NCBI GenBank assembly: GCA_021464245.1
Contig: JADCRB010000041.1
Span: forward strand, 2,385,656-2,449,655
Length of the DNA stretch: 64,000 bases
Direction: 5' to 3'
Origin: Carallia brachiata
Taxonomy: Eukaryota; Streptophyta; Magnoliopsida; Malpighiales; Rhizophoraceae
Shown: positions 12,600 to 24,917 of the stretch, one piece after another
Position numbering within the stretch: the first letter of the stretch is position 1
Layout: each line of letters begins with the position of its first letter
The notes under the pieces: generated by a model
What the model was told of the DNA's origin: nothing
Seen by the model: only the letters and a program-made list of their open reading frames with translations
Database searches by the model: none
Position numbers and translations under genes: made by a program

Positions 12600-13545
12600 G
12601 TTATTTTAATCGCAAGTCTTTTTTAACAAAAGTAAGGATGGTTTACATACCTTTCATTGTGTGAGTTTTTGCATTTGCCAGCAATTTTTTTTGTTCCAAA
12701 CAAGAAAAAGATTCAAAATATTTCCCTACAAAATAGTTTCTGTTTTGTGAACCAAATAGACCCTAGTTATAATGATAATATTGATATTTAATGATATTTC
12801 AAATATCCTATGCATGGTAATTCCAAGCATAACACTTATTTATTTATTTATTTTTTTGACCGCCAAGCATAGCACTTATAGTGCCTTGTTTGCTTATCAA
12901 ACACATTCTTACAGAAGTTTGGTTGAATAAATGGATAAATTAAATAATAGGCAACAACCTCCTTGTTCCCATTCTAAGGCCCCCGATTTTAAGGACACTT
13001 GCCAAATTTATTAAGGGTGCAGTCTCTACACTGGATAATTTGTTGGGACAAATTATTACAAAATGTAACCGTTTTTAATTTTCGTGTAATTACATTGAAA
13101 AAATGTGAAATAAGAAATTACAAAGTTAAAATTTAAAATTATATGAGTATTATTTTCGAACGTAAAATAAATATTTTACATAATATATGTAAAAACAAAA
13201 AAAAAATCCCAAAAAAATCAATTTGGTTCGACTAAAAATTAACCCGGTCGCATACAAATTGTCCGGACACCGCATATGTAGTAGAACCTTTTCCCATTTT
13301 GTTAATCGGACAGGAAAAGAACTGCTTACAGACTGATATTGGAATATGCAGATAGACGTGCATTAATTGGATCAACGGAGGACAAAAGCAACTAGCTACA
13401 TCACTTCGTTCCCTTGCATATTTTAGCGTTAATGGCGAAATTTTCAAATGACTCCGACACCCGTTTGACTGTAGGGACATTCCTTTATCACGCCATATTC
13501 TTCCCATGGCAACCCACGTTCGACAAAATAACAAATCATAATGCT
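12600..13545 (+). repeat. Diverged direct duplication, copy A
   Basis: Colinear with 15000-16455. Shared blocks include the 'caaaatagtttc' block, the long block around 'ttaaataataggcaacaac', the 'gattgg..tatgcagat' block, and 'cttgcatatttta'. The copies differ by substitutions and by independent insertions: copy A has extra sequence at about 13010-13300 and copy B carries an hAT-like element. There is no coding sense in either. Confidence 0.7.
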
Positions 13546-14999
13546 TTTTTTTTTTTTTTTTTAATTCACGATGAAGGCTAGAGGTATCAAACCGGAGACT
13601 TAAGCCAAGATCAGGTTGAGTCACTTGAAATTCGAGTTACTTTAGGGCAGATCATATCGCTCGGTCGGGTTTTATTTCAGATCGTTCGGATTCGAGTTGA
13701 TCCGCAAGTCAACATGCTACTATGCTCTCATTGTTTGGGAAATAATTTTGTTCCTTCCACTAATTTTTTGTTTTATGTATATTCAAATATGCAAATTATA
13801 TTACTACTTACATATAAAAAATTTGATAAAGTAGAATATAATCAAATAGAAAATGTGAAATTATGTCAAAAAAAAAAAAATAGAAAATGTGAAAGTTGCA
13901 ATAGATGGACATCGTGGAGCAACAAAGATAAATAATGTTTGTTTCAGACTTTGCCATAGGAGAGAGGAAAGTTCAACGAAGAAAAATTATCCCTCATCTC
14001 TAATTCTTGGGAAAGAGTATGAAGAAATTAATGAAATTTTTCTTGTTTGAAAAAGAATGGAAAGTATAAAAAAAAATATAATTTTATAATTTTAATTTTA
14101 TTTTGATACTAATTGTTATCATATATATATATATATATACACTTACACATATATTTATCATTAATACTTGTCTAACTTTTAGTTAAACCGATGAAATCTT
14201 AATTTTTAATTTTATCGAGTTAATGATCCGTTCAACTGTTTTTTTCTTTTTTTTTTTTTGAACAAAAGCAAAAGATTTCATTATGTAAAATGGCACCATA
14301 TACAGAAGAAGTCTGTCTATCCCGCACAACCCATTACAACAAAACTGTAAAGTACAAAAAACAATCATTTTATCATACAAGCCTTTAAAACTGGATCAAA
14401 TTGGAGAGATCATAAAATAACTTTACTGGGTGGTTTGTGTCAATAAATTAGGTGGCCCTTCTTTTCTCGTAAAGAGTGCGCCTGGATAAAATTCGGTTAA
14501 CAGGCAGATTCGTATCATCAATTTGACCTTCGATTTTTCCTTTGACCAAGTTTGGACCTAAAGTTTTGGAAAAGAAAAAAATATATTTATACAAAATTTA
14601 AACTAAAAAATAATAATATGAACTTATTAATTGAATTTTTTTCATCCTTTTCCACCCAAGAAAATTGGAGTATCAAGACTGTAGATCAGATGACACTTGG
14701 GTTGAATCACATCAAATTCGATCACTTCAAATCAGATTATTTTTAGTCAAGTCACGTTTAATTTATTTAGAATTTGACTCGATTTGCATAGTGTCATGAA
14801 ATTATTAAAAATTATTCTTTAGACTTAATTTGTTTTTTATTATGTAGTAGAGTGTGTATTTATTTGTATATGCTATTTGTATCAAAAGCATATATTTTTT
14901 ATTTTTATAATAATTTTTCATTTTATAAATCGAATTCAATCACAGTTCGGCGTGCCAATTTTTATATCAAAATTTCATTTCAATATATTAGAACCGCAA
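13546..14999. other. AT-rich intergenic DNA, no gene seen
   Basis: Contains poly-T/poly-A tracts, an (AT)n microsatellite near 14120-14140, and a T-tract followed by an antisense-looking stretch at about 14240-14370 that could be the 3' end of a retroposed sequence. Nothing is firm enough to name. Confidence 0.5.
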
Positions 15000-16455
15000 G
15001 TCATTTGCAGCAAAAAGAAGGATAATTAACCTTTATTGTAGGAGTTTTTTTTTTTCTCCATTTGCCCGCAATTTTTATTGTTCCAAATAACAAAAAGTGT
15101 GAAAATATTTTTCTACAAAATAGTTTCCGTAAACAAAGTAGACCCTAATTATAAAGATATTATTGTAATTTAGTCATATCTCAAGTATCCTATCTAAAAT
15201 AATTCCAAACATAGCAACAGACTAGTTACTTGTTATGGACCTCTAAGATAGAAATATTTAATTTTGAATTACTAAGACGTTCCAATTTTATATTAATCTA
15301 TTTTATATTACGATTGTTTGAGTGGCGGAGCCACGCTGATCACTATGGGGGCAATTGCCCCACTAATAAAAAAAAATTTCATATAATATGAATGAAATTT
15401 GAAGTATTGCCCCCACTCATAAATTTTTTTTGTCCTCACTCAAAATAAAAAATTATTAGATTGGCACAAAAGACTTCAAATAATTATTAAAAAATTATAC
15501 ATAATTTAGATAAATTAGTTATTATCTTTTTAATTTGAAATGAATATCGTATAATAATAGTTGATGTATGTCGTATTTGAAATTCAGTTACTCTTATTTG
15601 ATGATGTAATAAAATTTAAGGCGTACAAATCAAACGTGTATTTTTTATTGATGTGCATATTTTTTTGAATATAAGTATATTTCTTCATTAGTTATAATTC
15701 TAAATATATGTATGGATAATTATATCTTAATTTCAAGTGTATTTTCAAAAAATTTCTTATAAGAAAGATGACTAATGTATATGTAATTTTGTCAAATTTT
15801 CTCCTTATTTCTTATGCCATAAAAAATTGTAAAAACTATTATTCATAATTTTTACTCTTATTTTAATTTTATATTATTTTAATAATTTTTTAGTTATGTA
15901 TAAATTTACCTCCACTGACGGGAATCTCTGGCTCTGCCATTGCCTTGTTTGATTACCAAACACATTCTTAAAGAAATTTGGTCGAATAGTTGGAGAAATT
16001 AAATAATAGGCAACAACATCCTTATTCACATGCTGAGGCCCCGATTTAAGGACACTAGCGAAATATTTAATCTGACAGGAAAACAACTGCTCGCAGACTG
16101 AGATTGGTATATGCAGATGAACGTGTATTAATTGGATCAATGGAGGACGAAAGCAACTAGCCACAGATGTTACTTCGTTTCCTTGCATATTTTATCGTTG
16201 GGGGCGAAAATTTCAAACCCCGTTTAATGGTAGGTACATTCCCTTCCTTATGTCCCGTTGACATTTTTTTTTTGTTAAAGAAAATTTATAGAAAAGAGAA
16301 GTGTTTTATTTTAGAATTAAAGAGTGTTTACAAATTAAAAAGAATTTATAATAAAATTTATATATTATTAATCTATAAAAGATTCTAATAAAGTGAAATT
16401 TTCTTCTTGAAAGAGCATACGTTTAATCAAATAACATATCATAATACTTCAATGC
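15000..16455 (+). repeat. Diverged direct duplication, copy B
   Basis: Second copy of the segment at 12600-13545. It is interrupted by the hAT-like element at 15320-15942. Copy A lacks the element at the corresponding point (around 12886-12893) and gives the empty site. Confidence 0.7.
15320..15942. mobile_element. hAT-like non-autonomous element
   Basis: The left end GAGTGGCGGAGCCAC and the inverted right end CAATGGCAGAGCCAG form a terminal inverted repeat of the common plant hAT type. Flanks read GATTGTTT and CCTTGTTT (6 of 8 identical). Shifted by two bases, a perfect TTGTTTGA pair appears (15314-15321 and 15945-15952). The related segment at 12600-13545 carries an uninterrupted CCTTGTTT site. 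The interior is AT-rich and non-coding. Confidence 0.65.
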
Positions 16456-19400
16456 AGCAATAAGTATCAGACTACTTCTCCCCTTAGCCCATTTGTGGCT
16501 TGAGGCCACTTTCCCTTTTGGGGTGCATTGGGCCTCTATAGAATATCTATAAACATGCTTTTTTTCATCACCTTTAATAATTAATTGATTAACCACTAAT
16601 TATTATGAATAGAAAAAAAAAAGTATTAGACTATCAGGACAAAAAGACATAAAAAAAGGATGCGAGAATGAAAAGCTATTTTCTCATTCTGTAGATGCAA
16701 GAATACCCTTATATAACTATATTATTTTGTGACCACTTCTTAATCAATATTATTTTTATAAATATTTTTTTTATTTTCGTAATAAATTTCAAACTCTGCA
16801 TTAATTTTCTGAAATATTCAATTTCATTTTTTTTTTGTAAGAATTATCATTGTCGTTGCATTATTATCGATTGCACACTCCTTGGAATTCAAATGGTTTT
16901 GTTTTGTTTTGTTTTTGGTCTATCGATGTCAAGGTTCAAAATCTACCCGCTCTACCTTATATGACGCAGCTGGTGGCATTGATTATTGCTTATTAACACA
17001 AGAAAAGTTAATTTTCAGACAACACAATGAAAATTTTACAGCTTCCTAATTAGAAAAACTAATGAATTCCTATACTTCCATACTATGATGAACTATCACT
17101 TTTAAAATAACGTGCCTGTGTTGAAAACGACATTCATCGCACATGTATCAAACACTTCAAAATGTGTCAAACAAAATAAAAAAATTAATTTGGACATATA
17201 TCAAATACTTTTAATACATGTATATGATATTATTAATTAGTTATCATAAATATATATATATATATATATATTAATTGGATACATATATAATTAATTTCAA
17301 ATTTTTTAAAAATCATACACCAATTGAAAAAAAAAATACTAAATATATTAAAAATGTTTAAATTGCACATATATCTAACATATATCTAATATATATTTTA
17401 TTATTGTGTCTGCAGCATGCCAATATTTTAATTTTTAAAAATTTGCGTATTCTTACTGTATCCTACCGTGTTCGTGCCGATATATAGCGTCACTATGATT
17501 GTGTCCATGGATCTTTACTTTCATACGATTTTGGCTAGGATTCGCGGTCCGAGTGACTCGGGCCATTTGCATGTCGATGGATAGAGCCAAGCCGAGTTCA
17601 GTTGGCTAATTAATGGAATCGTATGACTTGGACACCTGAACTCCCGTCCTCCAGCCTGTCCATCAAGTTGCTAAAACCAGGTGCTCGTCACAACTCAAAC
17701 TCAACTCGAGGCATTAGAAAATAATATAGCTTTTTTTTTTTTTTTTGGGGATTGGGGAAACGGATATTGTATAAGAAAATTGAGGAGGGGCCATCAATAA
17801 ACTAGAGGTGGAAAACCCTGATCCGATGGGCGTGGTTTGATTGCTGGAAGCTTTGACTCTGTCCCTCACTTCTGTCCAACCTTCGCATTAAATTATCCCA
17901 ACTGTCATTAATTAACCTTTATTATTTTTGAATTCCCATCACCAATCGCCCCCCCCCCCCCCCCCCCCAAAATACTAATTTAATAATAAATAAATTATTG
18001 CGAAAAACAATTTCTACGCAATAGATTTATAAAAAAACATTACTTTGATCGAACTTCTTTAGTTTGGCCCAGATCCTACACACCCTCGGATAAAATCATA
18101 AAAAGAGACTGTTTCGGCCAAGACCAAAGGTACAATGAGTCTTCATTGTCCTTCTATGGCAGCTTGGAATTATTTGTATGTTGACAGATATCCTAATGTT
18201 AGTTCACATAAGTGAAAATGAGAGTTAACATTTAATTAGTTATGTTTAGACCATGAGTTTATAATTTAAATAATAATAATAATATGTCAGTAAAAAAAAT
18301 ATTAAAAATTTAAACTCTCAATCTCTTAAACTGTCACACTTTTCTTAATTAATTAGTTTAAAACTAGAATAATTCAAAATGAAAAAAAAAAAAAAACCGT
18401 GCTTAGTTTGGTTGGGAAAAGAGTAAAAATCTCGGTAAGGAACCCAATTTCTTAAAACTTAGTTATAAAATATAAATTTTAATTATCTTCTGTCAAAGAA
18501 GAGTTAAGCATTTCTAGTAAGTGGCCTTCTATGCTTGTGTAAATCTAGAGCAATTGTCATGTTTCTCTTTCAGTTTTGGTTCATATATTTCTTTGTTTCC
18601 ATTATTATGTTTTGTAATAAATGAGAAACAAATACCTCTATGAATTATATATTTGAACTACCATTTTCTTTTGTACATTTTCCACTGACATGATCAAAAT
18701 CTTACTCTTAGGTTTGTTTCCTTTTGGGTATCGTGGTATGATACTTTCACTGGTGTTTCTTAAAATCTATGGCAATCTTACATTACACCAAAGGGCCCCC
18801 TCAAACTTGTATGAGATATTATTGCAGATTTTTTTTACTCATCTTATTATGTAACAAATAATCTATATTCAATGAAATCATAAAATTTGTCTCCTTACAG
18901 CATAACAGAAATGTTCGAGCTTGTAAGTCCACAAAGTAGAAGAGCGTTCACCCCATTTGCCAAACATTGTCTGTTCCTTTCTTTTTTTTTTTTTTTATCC
19001 TTTTTTCTGTTTTTTTTTTAATTTTCTAAACCAATCAGCTTGAACGAAAAATTCTTATTGGCTGTGGTCAGTAAGGCATGCGTTATACATGTAATGATAT
19101 AAATTATTTAATTATAAAAAATATGTTCAATTAAGACACAATAAATATATTATTAAGTGTAATTAAATAGATTAGGTAACTTCTGCGTATTTTTTGACTA
19201 GAGTATTCGTATATGTTCTGAATTTTTTGTCTTTAGAAATGTATCAAATAAAACTGTAACTGTTATTTTTTAATTAATGACTAATATTTTTAAAATATAA
19301 AAATAATAAATATTTTAAAAATATTAATATTTATTTTAAAAATATCAATTATTATTTTAATTAAAATAAATTTCAAGATAAAAATTATGAACATCTACTT

Positions 19401-20320
19401 TTATTCTTTTCTTTGGAGTGGTCAAACTCTGGCTTCCATGCTGGCAGTAGTTCTATATTTGGACAGTTGCTGAACCACGTTGAAAGGAAAAACGAATCAA
19501 GATAAAGCACACCTCAGATGGCTCAAACTTGAGAGAAGGGGACAAAGACGATCGTGTTCGTTGTGGTAGGGGAAAACAGATTCAGGAAACAGAAAAACTT
19601 TAGGAAAAGACCAGAGAGAAACCAACGTCTGCAAATCCAACTTGTTTCCAAACAAAATGACGCGATAGCTACCTCTCCCTTGTGTACTGTCGCTGTCTCT
19701 TTCTAAATTTCGATAAAATTTTCTTCCTATGGCGTGGCGTCCCTTAAATGCTGCGGAAGAATTCAATCAATCTGGGCTCTTTTCACAATTGCCTCCGCGT
19801 TTTTGTGCAACTTGCTTCTTCTGAACTTGTGGATCCAATCTAAGTGAACCGTAAAGTAAAAAAGACCCTTCAATCCTCACTGCTAATTCACTTGGTCTTC
19901 TCCTCCTTCTTCTTCTTCTTCATTTCTTCTATGTTTAGTGTATCTCTTCTTGTTACTCAATCTCTTTTCGTTCGTGATTCTGTTGTTTAATTTCTTTTTG
20001 TGTAAATTGTCAACTTCGAGTTCGAGAATTTTTTTTTTCTTAGAATACAAGTATTTATCGTGAAATTTCTCCCCTAATCATCTGTTTCGTTAGTAGTAAT
20101 GTGAGATTTTCTATAGTGTTTGTAAATTTAATCTGAGGGAGTTGTTCTAATTTTCTTTCCTTTCTTGCTTGGTGAATTTCCCTTCTTTTCTTTTTCATTC
20201 CTTTTTTTGCACCCCAAAAAAAAAAAAATTTTCCCTTCTTTTCTTTCCTTCTGATCCGTCCTCTGCTTCGCTGAACATTTGCAAATACTCCAGTTCTTTG
20301 GCTCTTCTTGCGGAGGAGCC
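16456..20320. other. Intergenic DNA, then promoter/5' region of SD2-5-like gene
   Basis: Mostly AT-rich with microsatellites (AT at about 17250-17270) and a 20-base C run at 17949-17968. From about 19800 the composition becomes pyrimidine-rich with TTCTTC repeats (near 19895-19925), typical of a plant 5' UTR, leading into the kinase gene. No other gene is supported. Confidence 0.5.
17949..17968 (+). repeat. Poly-C homopolymer, 20 bases
   Basis: Twenty consecutive C residues, preceded by ATCG and followed by an A-run. This is rare in an AT-rich plant intergenic region. Confidence 0.9.
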
Positions 20321-22796
20321 ATGGGAAGTTGGGGCCTCATTCGATTTCTGGGCTCCGCCTGGTTGTTGTTTTTTCTTCTTTTGTCTGAACCCTGCAGGGG
20401 CAGTATCCAGAATATTGGCAAGATTTCCCCTGGATTTCAGGGGTCTCAAATGAACTGGATTGATAAAAACGGGTTGTTCCTTGTATCCAACAATTCTAAG
20501 TTTGCTTTTGGCTTTATAGCTACAGCTCAAGATGTCACATTATTTCTACTAGTCATCGTTCACATGAGGAGTCAACAAGTGATTTGGTCTGCAAACAGAG
20601 GTTCCCTTGTTGGAAAATCTGACCAATTCGTCTTTGACCAAGCTGGTAATGTCTTCTTGCAAAGAGGTGGAGGTGAGGTTTGGAGAGCCAATACCACCGG
20701 TAGCAAAGCAGCTTCTTCAATGGAACTGCAAGATTCCGGAAACTTGGTTCTGCTTGCGAATGACAGTAGCGTGATTTGGCAAAGTTTCAGCTATCCAACT
20801 GATACACTTTTATCGAACCAGGATTTTGCGGAGGGAATGAAACTTGTTAGTAATTCAAGCTCCAACAACTTGAGCTATATTCTTGAAATAAAGTCTGGCG
20901 ACATGATCCTTTCTGCGGGTTTTAGAACTCCGCAGCCGTATTGGTCCATCAAAAAGGATAATCGGAAGACCATCAACGCAGACGGGGGCTGTCACTCTGG
21001 CGTCCGTTAATGCAAATTCGTGGAGATTCTATGACAAAAGCAATCTATTACTGTGGCAATTTATCTTCTCTGCTGACACCAATCCAAATAACACCTGGAC
21101 TGCAGTTTTAGGAAATGATGGCTTCATCTCTTTTTACAATCTTGACGATGGGGTTCAGGAGGTGCTGGTGCTTCACCAACGAAATACCAAGTGATCCCTG
21201 TGGCACACCGGAACCTTGTGATGCATACTTCGTTTGTTCTGGCAATAGCAGGTGTCAGTGCCCCACGGGCCTTAGCAACCAACCAAATTGCAAAACTGGG
21301 ATTACCTCTTCCTGTGATGGCAATGGTTCTAGTACACAGCTTGTAGATGCTGGAGGTGGGCTTGGTTATTTTGCGCTTGGGTTTGTTCCACCCTCATCCT
21401 CAGGAACTGATTTAGAAGGCTGCAAATCCTCTTGCCGCAATAACTGCTCATGCCTTGGTTTGTTCTTTCAAAACAGTTCTGGCAACTGCTTCCTGTTTGA
21501 CCAAATAGGAAGCTTACAAAGTTCTGGCACCGACTCTGGATTCGCAACCTTCATTAAAATCTTGAGTGATGGAGGACAAGGCACGGTGGCCGGAGGTGAT
21601 GGAAGCAGCAAAAAAGCGTTTCCGTTTGTGGTCGTGATAATAGTCGTTGCAACGGTGATTGTGATATGTGGTCTACTTTTTGTGGCATTTCGATGTTACA
21701 AGAAACAGAAAAATATACCACAATCACCTCGGGACTCTTCAGAAGATGACAATTTCTTCGAGAATCTATCTGGGATGCCCGTGCGCTTTAGTTATAGAGA
21801 GCTTCAAGCTGCCACTGAGAACTTCTCGGTGAAGCTTGGGCATGGGGTTTCGGATCAGTTTACCAAGGGTTTCTCCCAGATGGAACGCGAGTGGCCGTGA
21901 AGAAGCTGGAAGGAATTGGTCAGGGGAAGAAAGAATTTAGAGCTGAAGTTAGCATCATCGGCAGCATTCATCATCATCATTTGGTCAGGTTAAAAGGTTT
22001 CTGCGCTGAAGGAACCCATCGCCTTCTTGCTTATGAGTTCATGGCCAACGGGTCTCTGGATAAGTGGATCTTCAAGAGAAATGAACAAATTCTGTTGGAT
22101 TGGGAAACAAGATTCAATATTGCGTTGGGAACGGCAAAAGGACTAGCTTATCTCCATCAAGACTGCGACGCGAAGATCATTCACTGTGACATAAAACCAG
22201 AAAATGTACTTCTGGACGATCATTTCGAAGCCAAGGTCTCCGATTTCGGGTTGGCTAAGTTAATGACTCGAGAGCAAAGTCACGTCTTCACAACGCTGAG
22301 AGGCACAAGGGGTTATCTTGCGCCTGAGTGGATCACAAATTATGCAATATCGGAGAAGAGTGACGTTTATAGCTATGGGATGCTTTTGCTGGAGATCATT
22401 GGTGGAAGGAAAAACTATGACCCATCCGAATGTTCTGAGAAATCCCATTTCCCCTCGTATGCCTTTAAGATGATGGAAGAAGGGAAATTGAGAGAGCTCC
22501 TTGACTCGAGGGTACAGTTAGACGAAGACGAAGACGAAGACAGGTTGTGCACAGCCATTAAGGTTGCACTGTGGTGCATACAGGAGGACATGCATCTAAG
22601 GCCTTCTATGACCAAAGTTGTGCAAATGCTCGAAGGTGTTTGCCCTGTTACCAAGCCTCCAACCTCTTCACCATTGGGTGGTCGTCTTTATTCAGGCTTT
22701 TTCAAATCCATTAGCGAGGAGGGCACTTCCTCAGGACCGTCAGACTGCAACAGCGACGCCTACCTTTCTGCTGTTAGGCTTTCTGGCCCAAGATAA
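20321..22796 (+). CDS. SD2-5: G-type lectin S-receptor-like Ser/Thr kinase SD2-5
   Basis: An intronless plasma-membrane receptor kinase. Start ATG 20321 is chosen because a signal peptide (SAWLLFFLLL) follows at once; an in-frame ATG 42 bases upstream adds only a non-hydrophobic lead. Order: B-lectin domain (VIWSANRG, SGNLVLL, WQSFSYPTDTLL), Cys-rich EGF/PAN-like region (about 21195-21560), transmembrane helix (VVVIIVVATVIVICGLLF, about 21630), then kinase with VAVKKL, IIHCDIKPEN, SDFGLAK and YLAPEW. The Cys before the catalytic Asp makes it a non-RD kinase, common in innate-immunity-type receptors. Four frame breaks interrupt it: 2 bases missing near 20984-20988, and 1 each near 21150 (G run), 21182 (A run) and 21844 (G run, inside the glycine-rich loop). 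Allowing these gives about 826 residues, the family's normal size. It sits where At4g32300 would be, between the At4g32295-like gene and APX6. The extracellular ligand is unknown. Confidence 0.88.
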
Positions 22797-24917
22797 CACT
22801 ACCTTTTGTGATTGGGGACGAGATGGCTTTTCATCAAATCAAAAATTGGCTCTGTTCCTGTCTGATCGTCATACAAATGTTCCTGTATATTTTTGTTAGT
22901 TAGGTCGTTCAAAGTTTTGTAATAGCGTAGCCACAAGTAGAGTTTGATCATTCCTTACTTTATATCTCAATGCGTTGCGGAAAAAAAGATAGGTAGTTAG
23001 AGAATTTATCTAAAATTTATATAAAATGATATAAATATGATACTATTTTATATTACACGTGAATAAAAAATAACACGTAAATTCTAAAATAATATCATCA
23101 TGATATCATTCTGATTAAATTCTTACTAAATTTTCTACTCATTTAATAAAACATTGTTTTTATTTTGGTTTTTGGTTCAGTGAGGGTTGTGTTGATTTCA
23201 ATTTTAGATTTTATCTCAAATTCCAAGTCTGTTAGGCGTATAAAATTATAGCCCGTGGCTGTAGTATCTCAATCGTTATTGCCTTGTGAATAAAGAGTGT
23301 TGATTTTGGCAAAAGGGCTTGCAAAAGGCACGAAATTGTCACGCTAAGGATCCGTTTAAAATGAATTTTATTTTTTATTTTTTATTTATTTTTCACAAAA
23401 AAATAAAAAATATATTTAGTATTGATTTTATTTTCTGTTTTTTGTTGGAAAGTTAAAAGTGTTTTTTAAAGAAAAAAAATAAATTGAAAAAATAATAAAA
23501 ATTAATTTTTAATTTTATTTTTAATTTTTTTTATACTTTCTCTTATAATATTTTTTTTCTTTATTTATTATCTTTACCATATTTCTCTTTACTCATCCTC
23601 TCTCTATCCCTCTATATCTTTTCTCTCACTACTCTTTCTCTCTCTACTCATTCTCTCTCTAGCCTCTCTCTCCCGTTTCTATCTCTACCCTCTCTCTCTC
23701 TATTTTCTCTCTATACTCATTCTTTCTCTACCCCTCTCTCTCATTTTTCTATCTCTATCATTCTCTCTATACCCTCTCTCTCTTTTCACACTCTACTCAT
23801 TCCTATTCTACCCTTTTTCTACTTTTTCTCTTTCTACCGTTCTCTCTACTAATTCTCCCTCTACTCACTCTCTCTCTCTCTCCTTTTTCTCCCTCAACTA
23901 TTCTCTTTACTCATTCTCTCTATACCCACTCTCTCTCTCATTTTTCTTCCTCTACCATTCTCTCTTCTTTTTCTTGCTCTATCATTCTCTCTACTCGTTC
24001 TCTCTCTCTCTCTCTCTCTTTTTTTCTCTCTACCATTCTCTGTCTACCTAGATTCTCTCTCTTTTCTGTCTACCCACATTCTCTCTCCTTTTTCTCATTC
24101 TACTATTATCTCTCTACCCTCTCTCTCCTTTTTTTCTCTCTAGTCATTCTCTCTCTACCCAGACTCTCACTTTTTTTCTTATTTTACCATTCTCTCTACT
24201 CATTCTCTCTCTACCCTCTTTCGCTCATTTGTCTTTCTCTACTATTCTGTTTACTCATTCTTTTTCAACTCTTTCTCTTTCTGCTGTTCTCTCTACTCAT
24301 TCTCTTTCTTCTCTCTTTCTCTCTCATTTTTCTCTCTCTACTCACTCTCTCTCTACCCTCTTTCTCTCTCTCTCTCTCTCTCCCCCTTTTTTTCTGTCTA
24401 TATTTATATTCTTTTTACCATTTCTCTCACTATCAATTTTTATTTATTTTTTTATTCTTATAAAAAAATAAAAATTAATAGTAATAAACACAAAAATTCA
24501 GTAAATAACAAAAATTAAAAATAAAAAATAAAAAATAAAAACAAAAAATTGACAGCGTCCACAAATGAGCCTAAAGTTAGCAATTTTCTTCTGCATTGAT
24601 TTTATTTAGCAAAACTTGGCATCTCGAATCTGAACTGGACCCGAAAAAAGGGGAATATTTTACTGCTTAGCAAAGGCCAAAGGGTTTTTGCTGTGTCCAG
24701 GCTTTTGGTCTACTCTCCACGCGCCGCCTATCAATTATACGATTAAATGATTATTATTTTATAATAATATAATAATAAAAATAAATAATTTTATTAATTT
24801 TTATTATAAATAATAATTATTTAATTATACAATTTAATTGTATTTTCGTTATTTATTTAGCGCGACAAAAAGGGCAAAAGAAAACGGAAATCCCGTGGAA
24901 CCCAGGCAGCGGTAAAG
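22797..24917. other. 3' region of SD2-5, then polypyrimidine repeat
   Basis: The first ~200 bp are the likely 3' UTR of the kinase gene. The rest is AT-rich DNA around the long polypyrimidine tract at 23560-24400. AT-rich sequence then resumes up to the APX6 5' UTR. Confidence 0.6.
23560..24400 (+). repeat. Polypyrimidine minisatellite-like tract (~840 bp)
   Basis: Imperfect reiteration of short units built from CTCTCTCTAC, CATTCTCTCT and CTCATT, almost free of G on this strand. The flanks are A/T-run-rich and partly mirror each other (AAAATAAAAA-type sequence on both sides), so the tract may lie inside a transposon of about 1.2 kb (23345-24580), but I could not fix the ends. The open frames through it are low-complexity artefacts. 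Confidence 0.8.

Noticed and set aside
20321..22796. SD2-5 and UAP56 loci as true pseudogenes
   Set aside because: Exon structure, motifs and splice sites are otherwise intact, and similar small deletions also affect CESA1. Sequencing error is the simpler account, though not proven.
24229..24471. 80-residue Ser/Leu-rich open frame
   Set aside because: It is a translation of the polypyrimidine repeat, not a protein.
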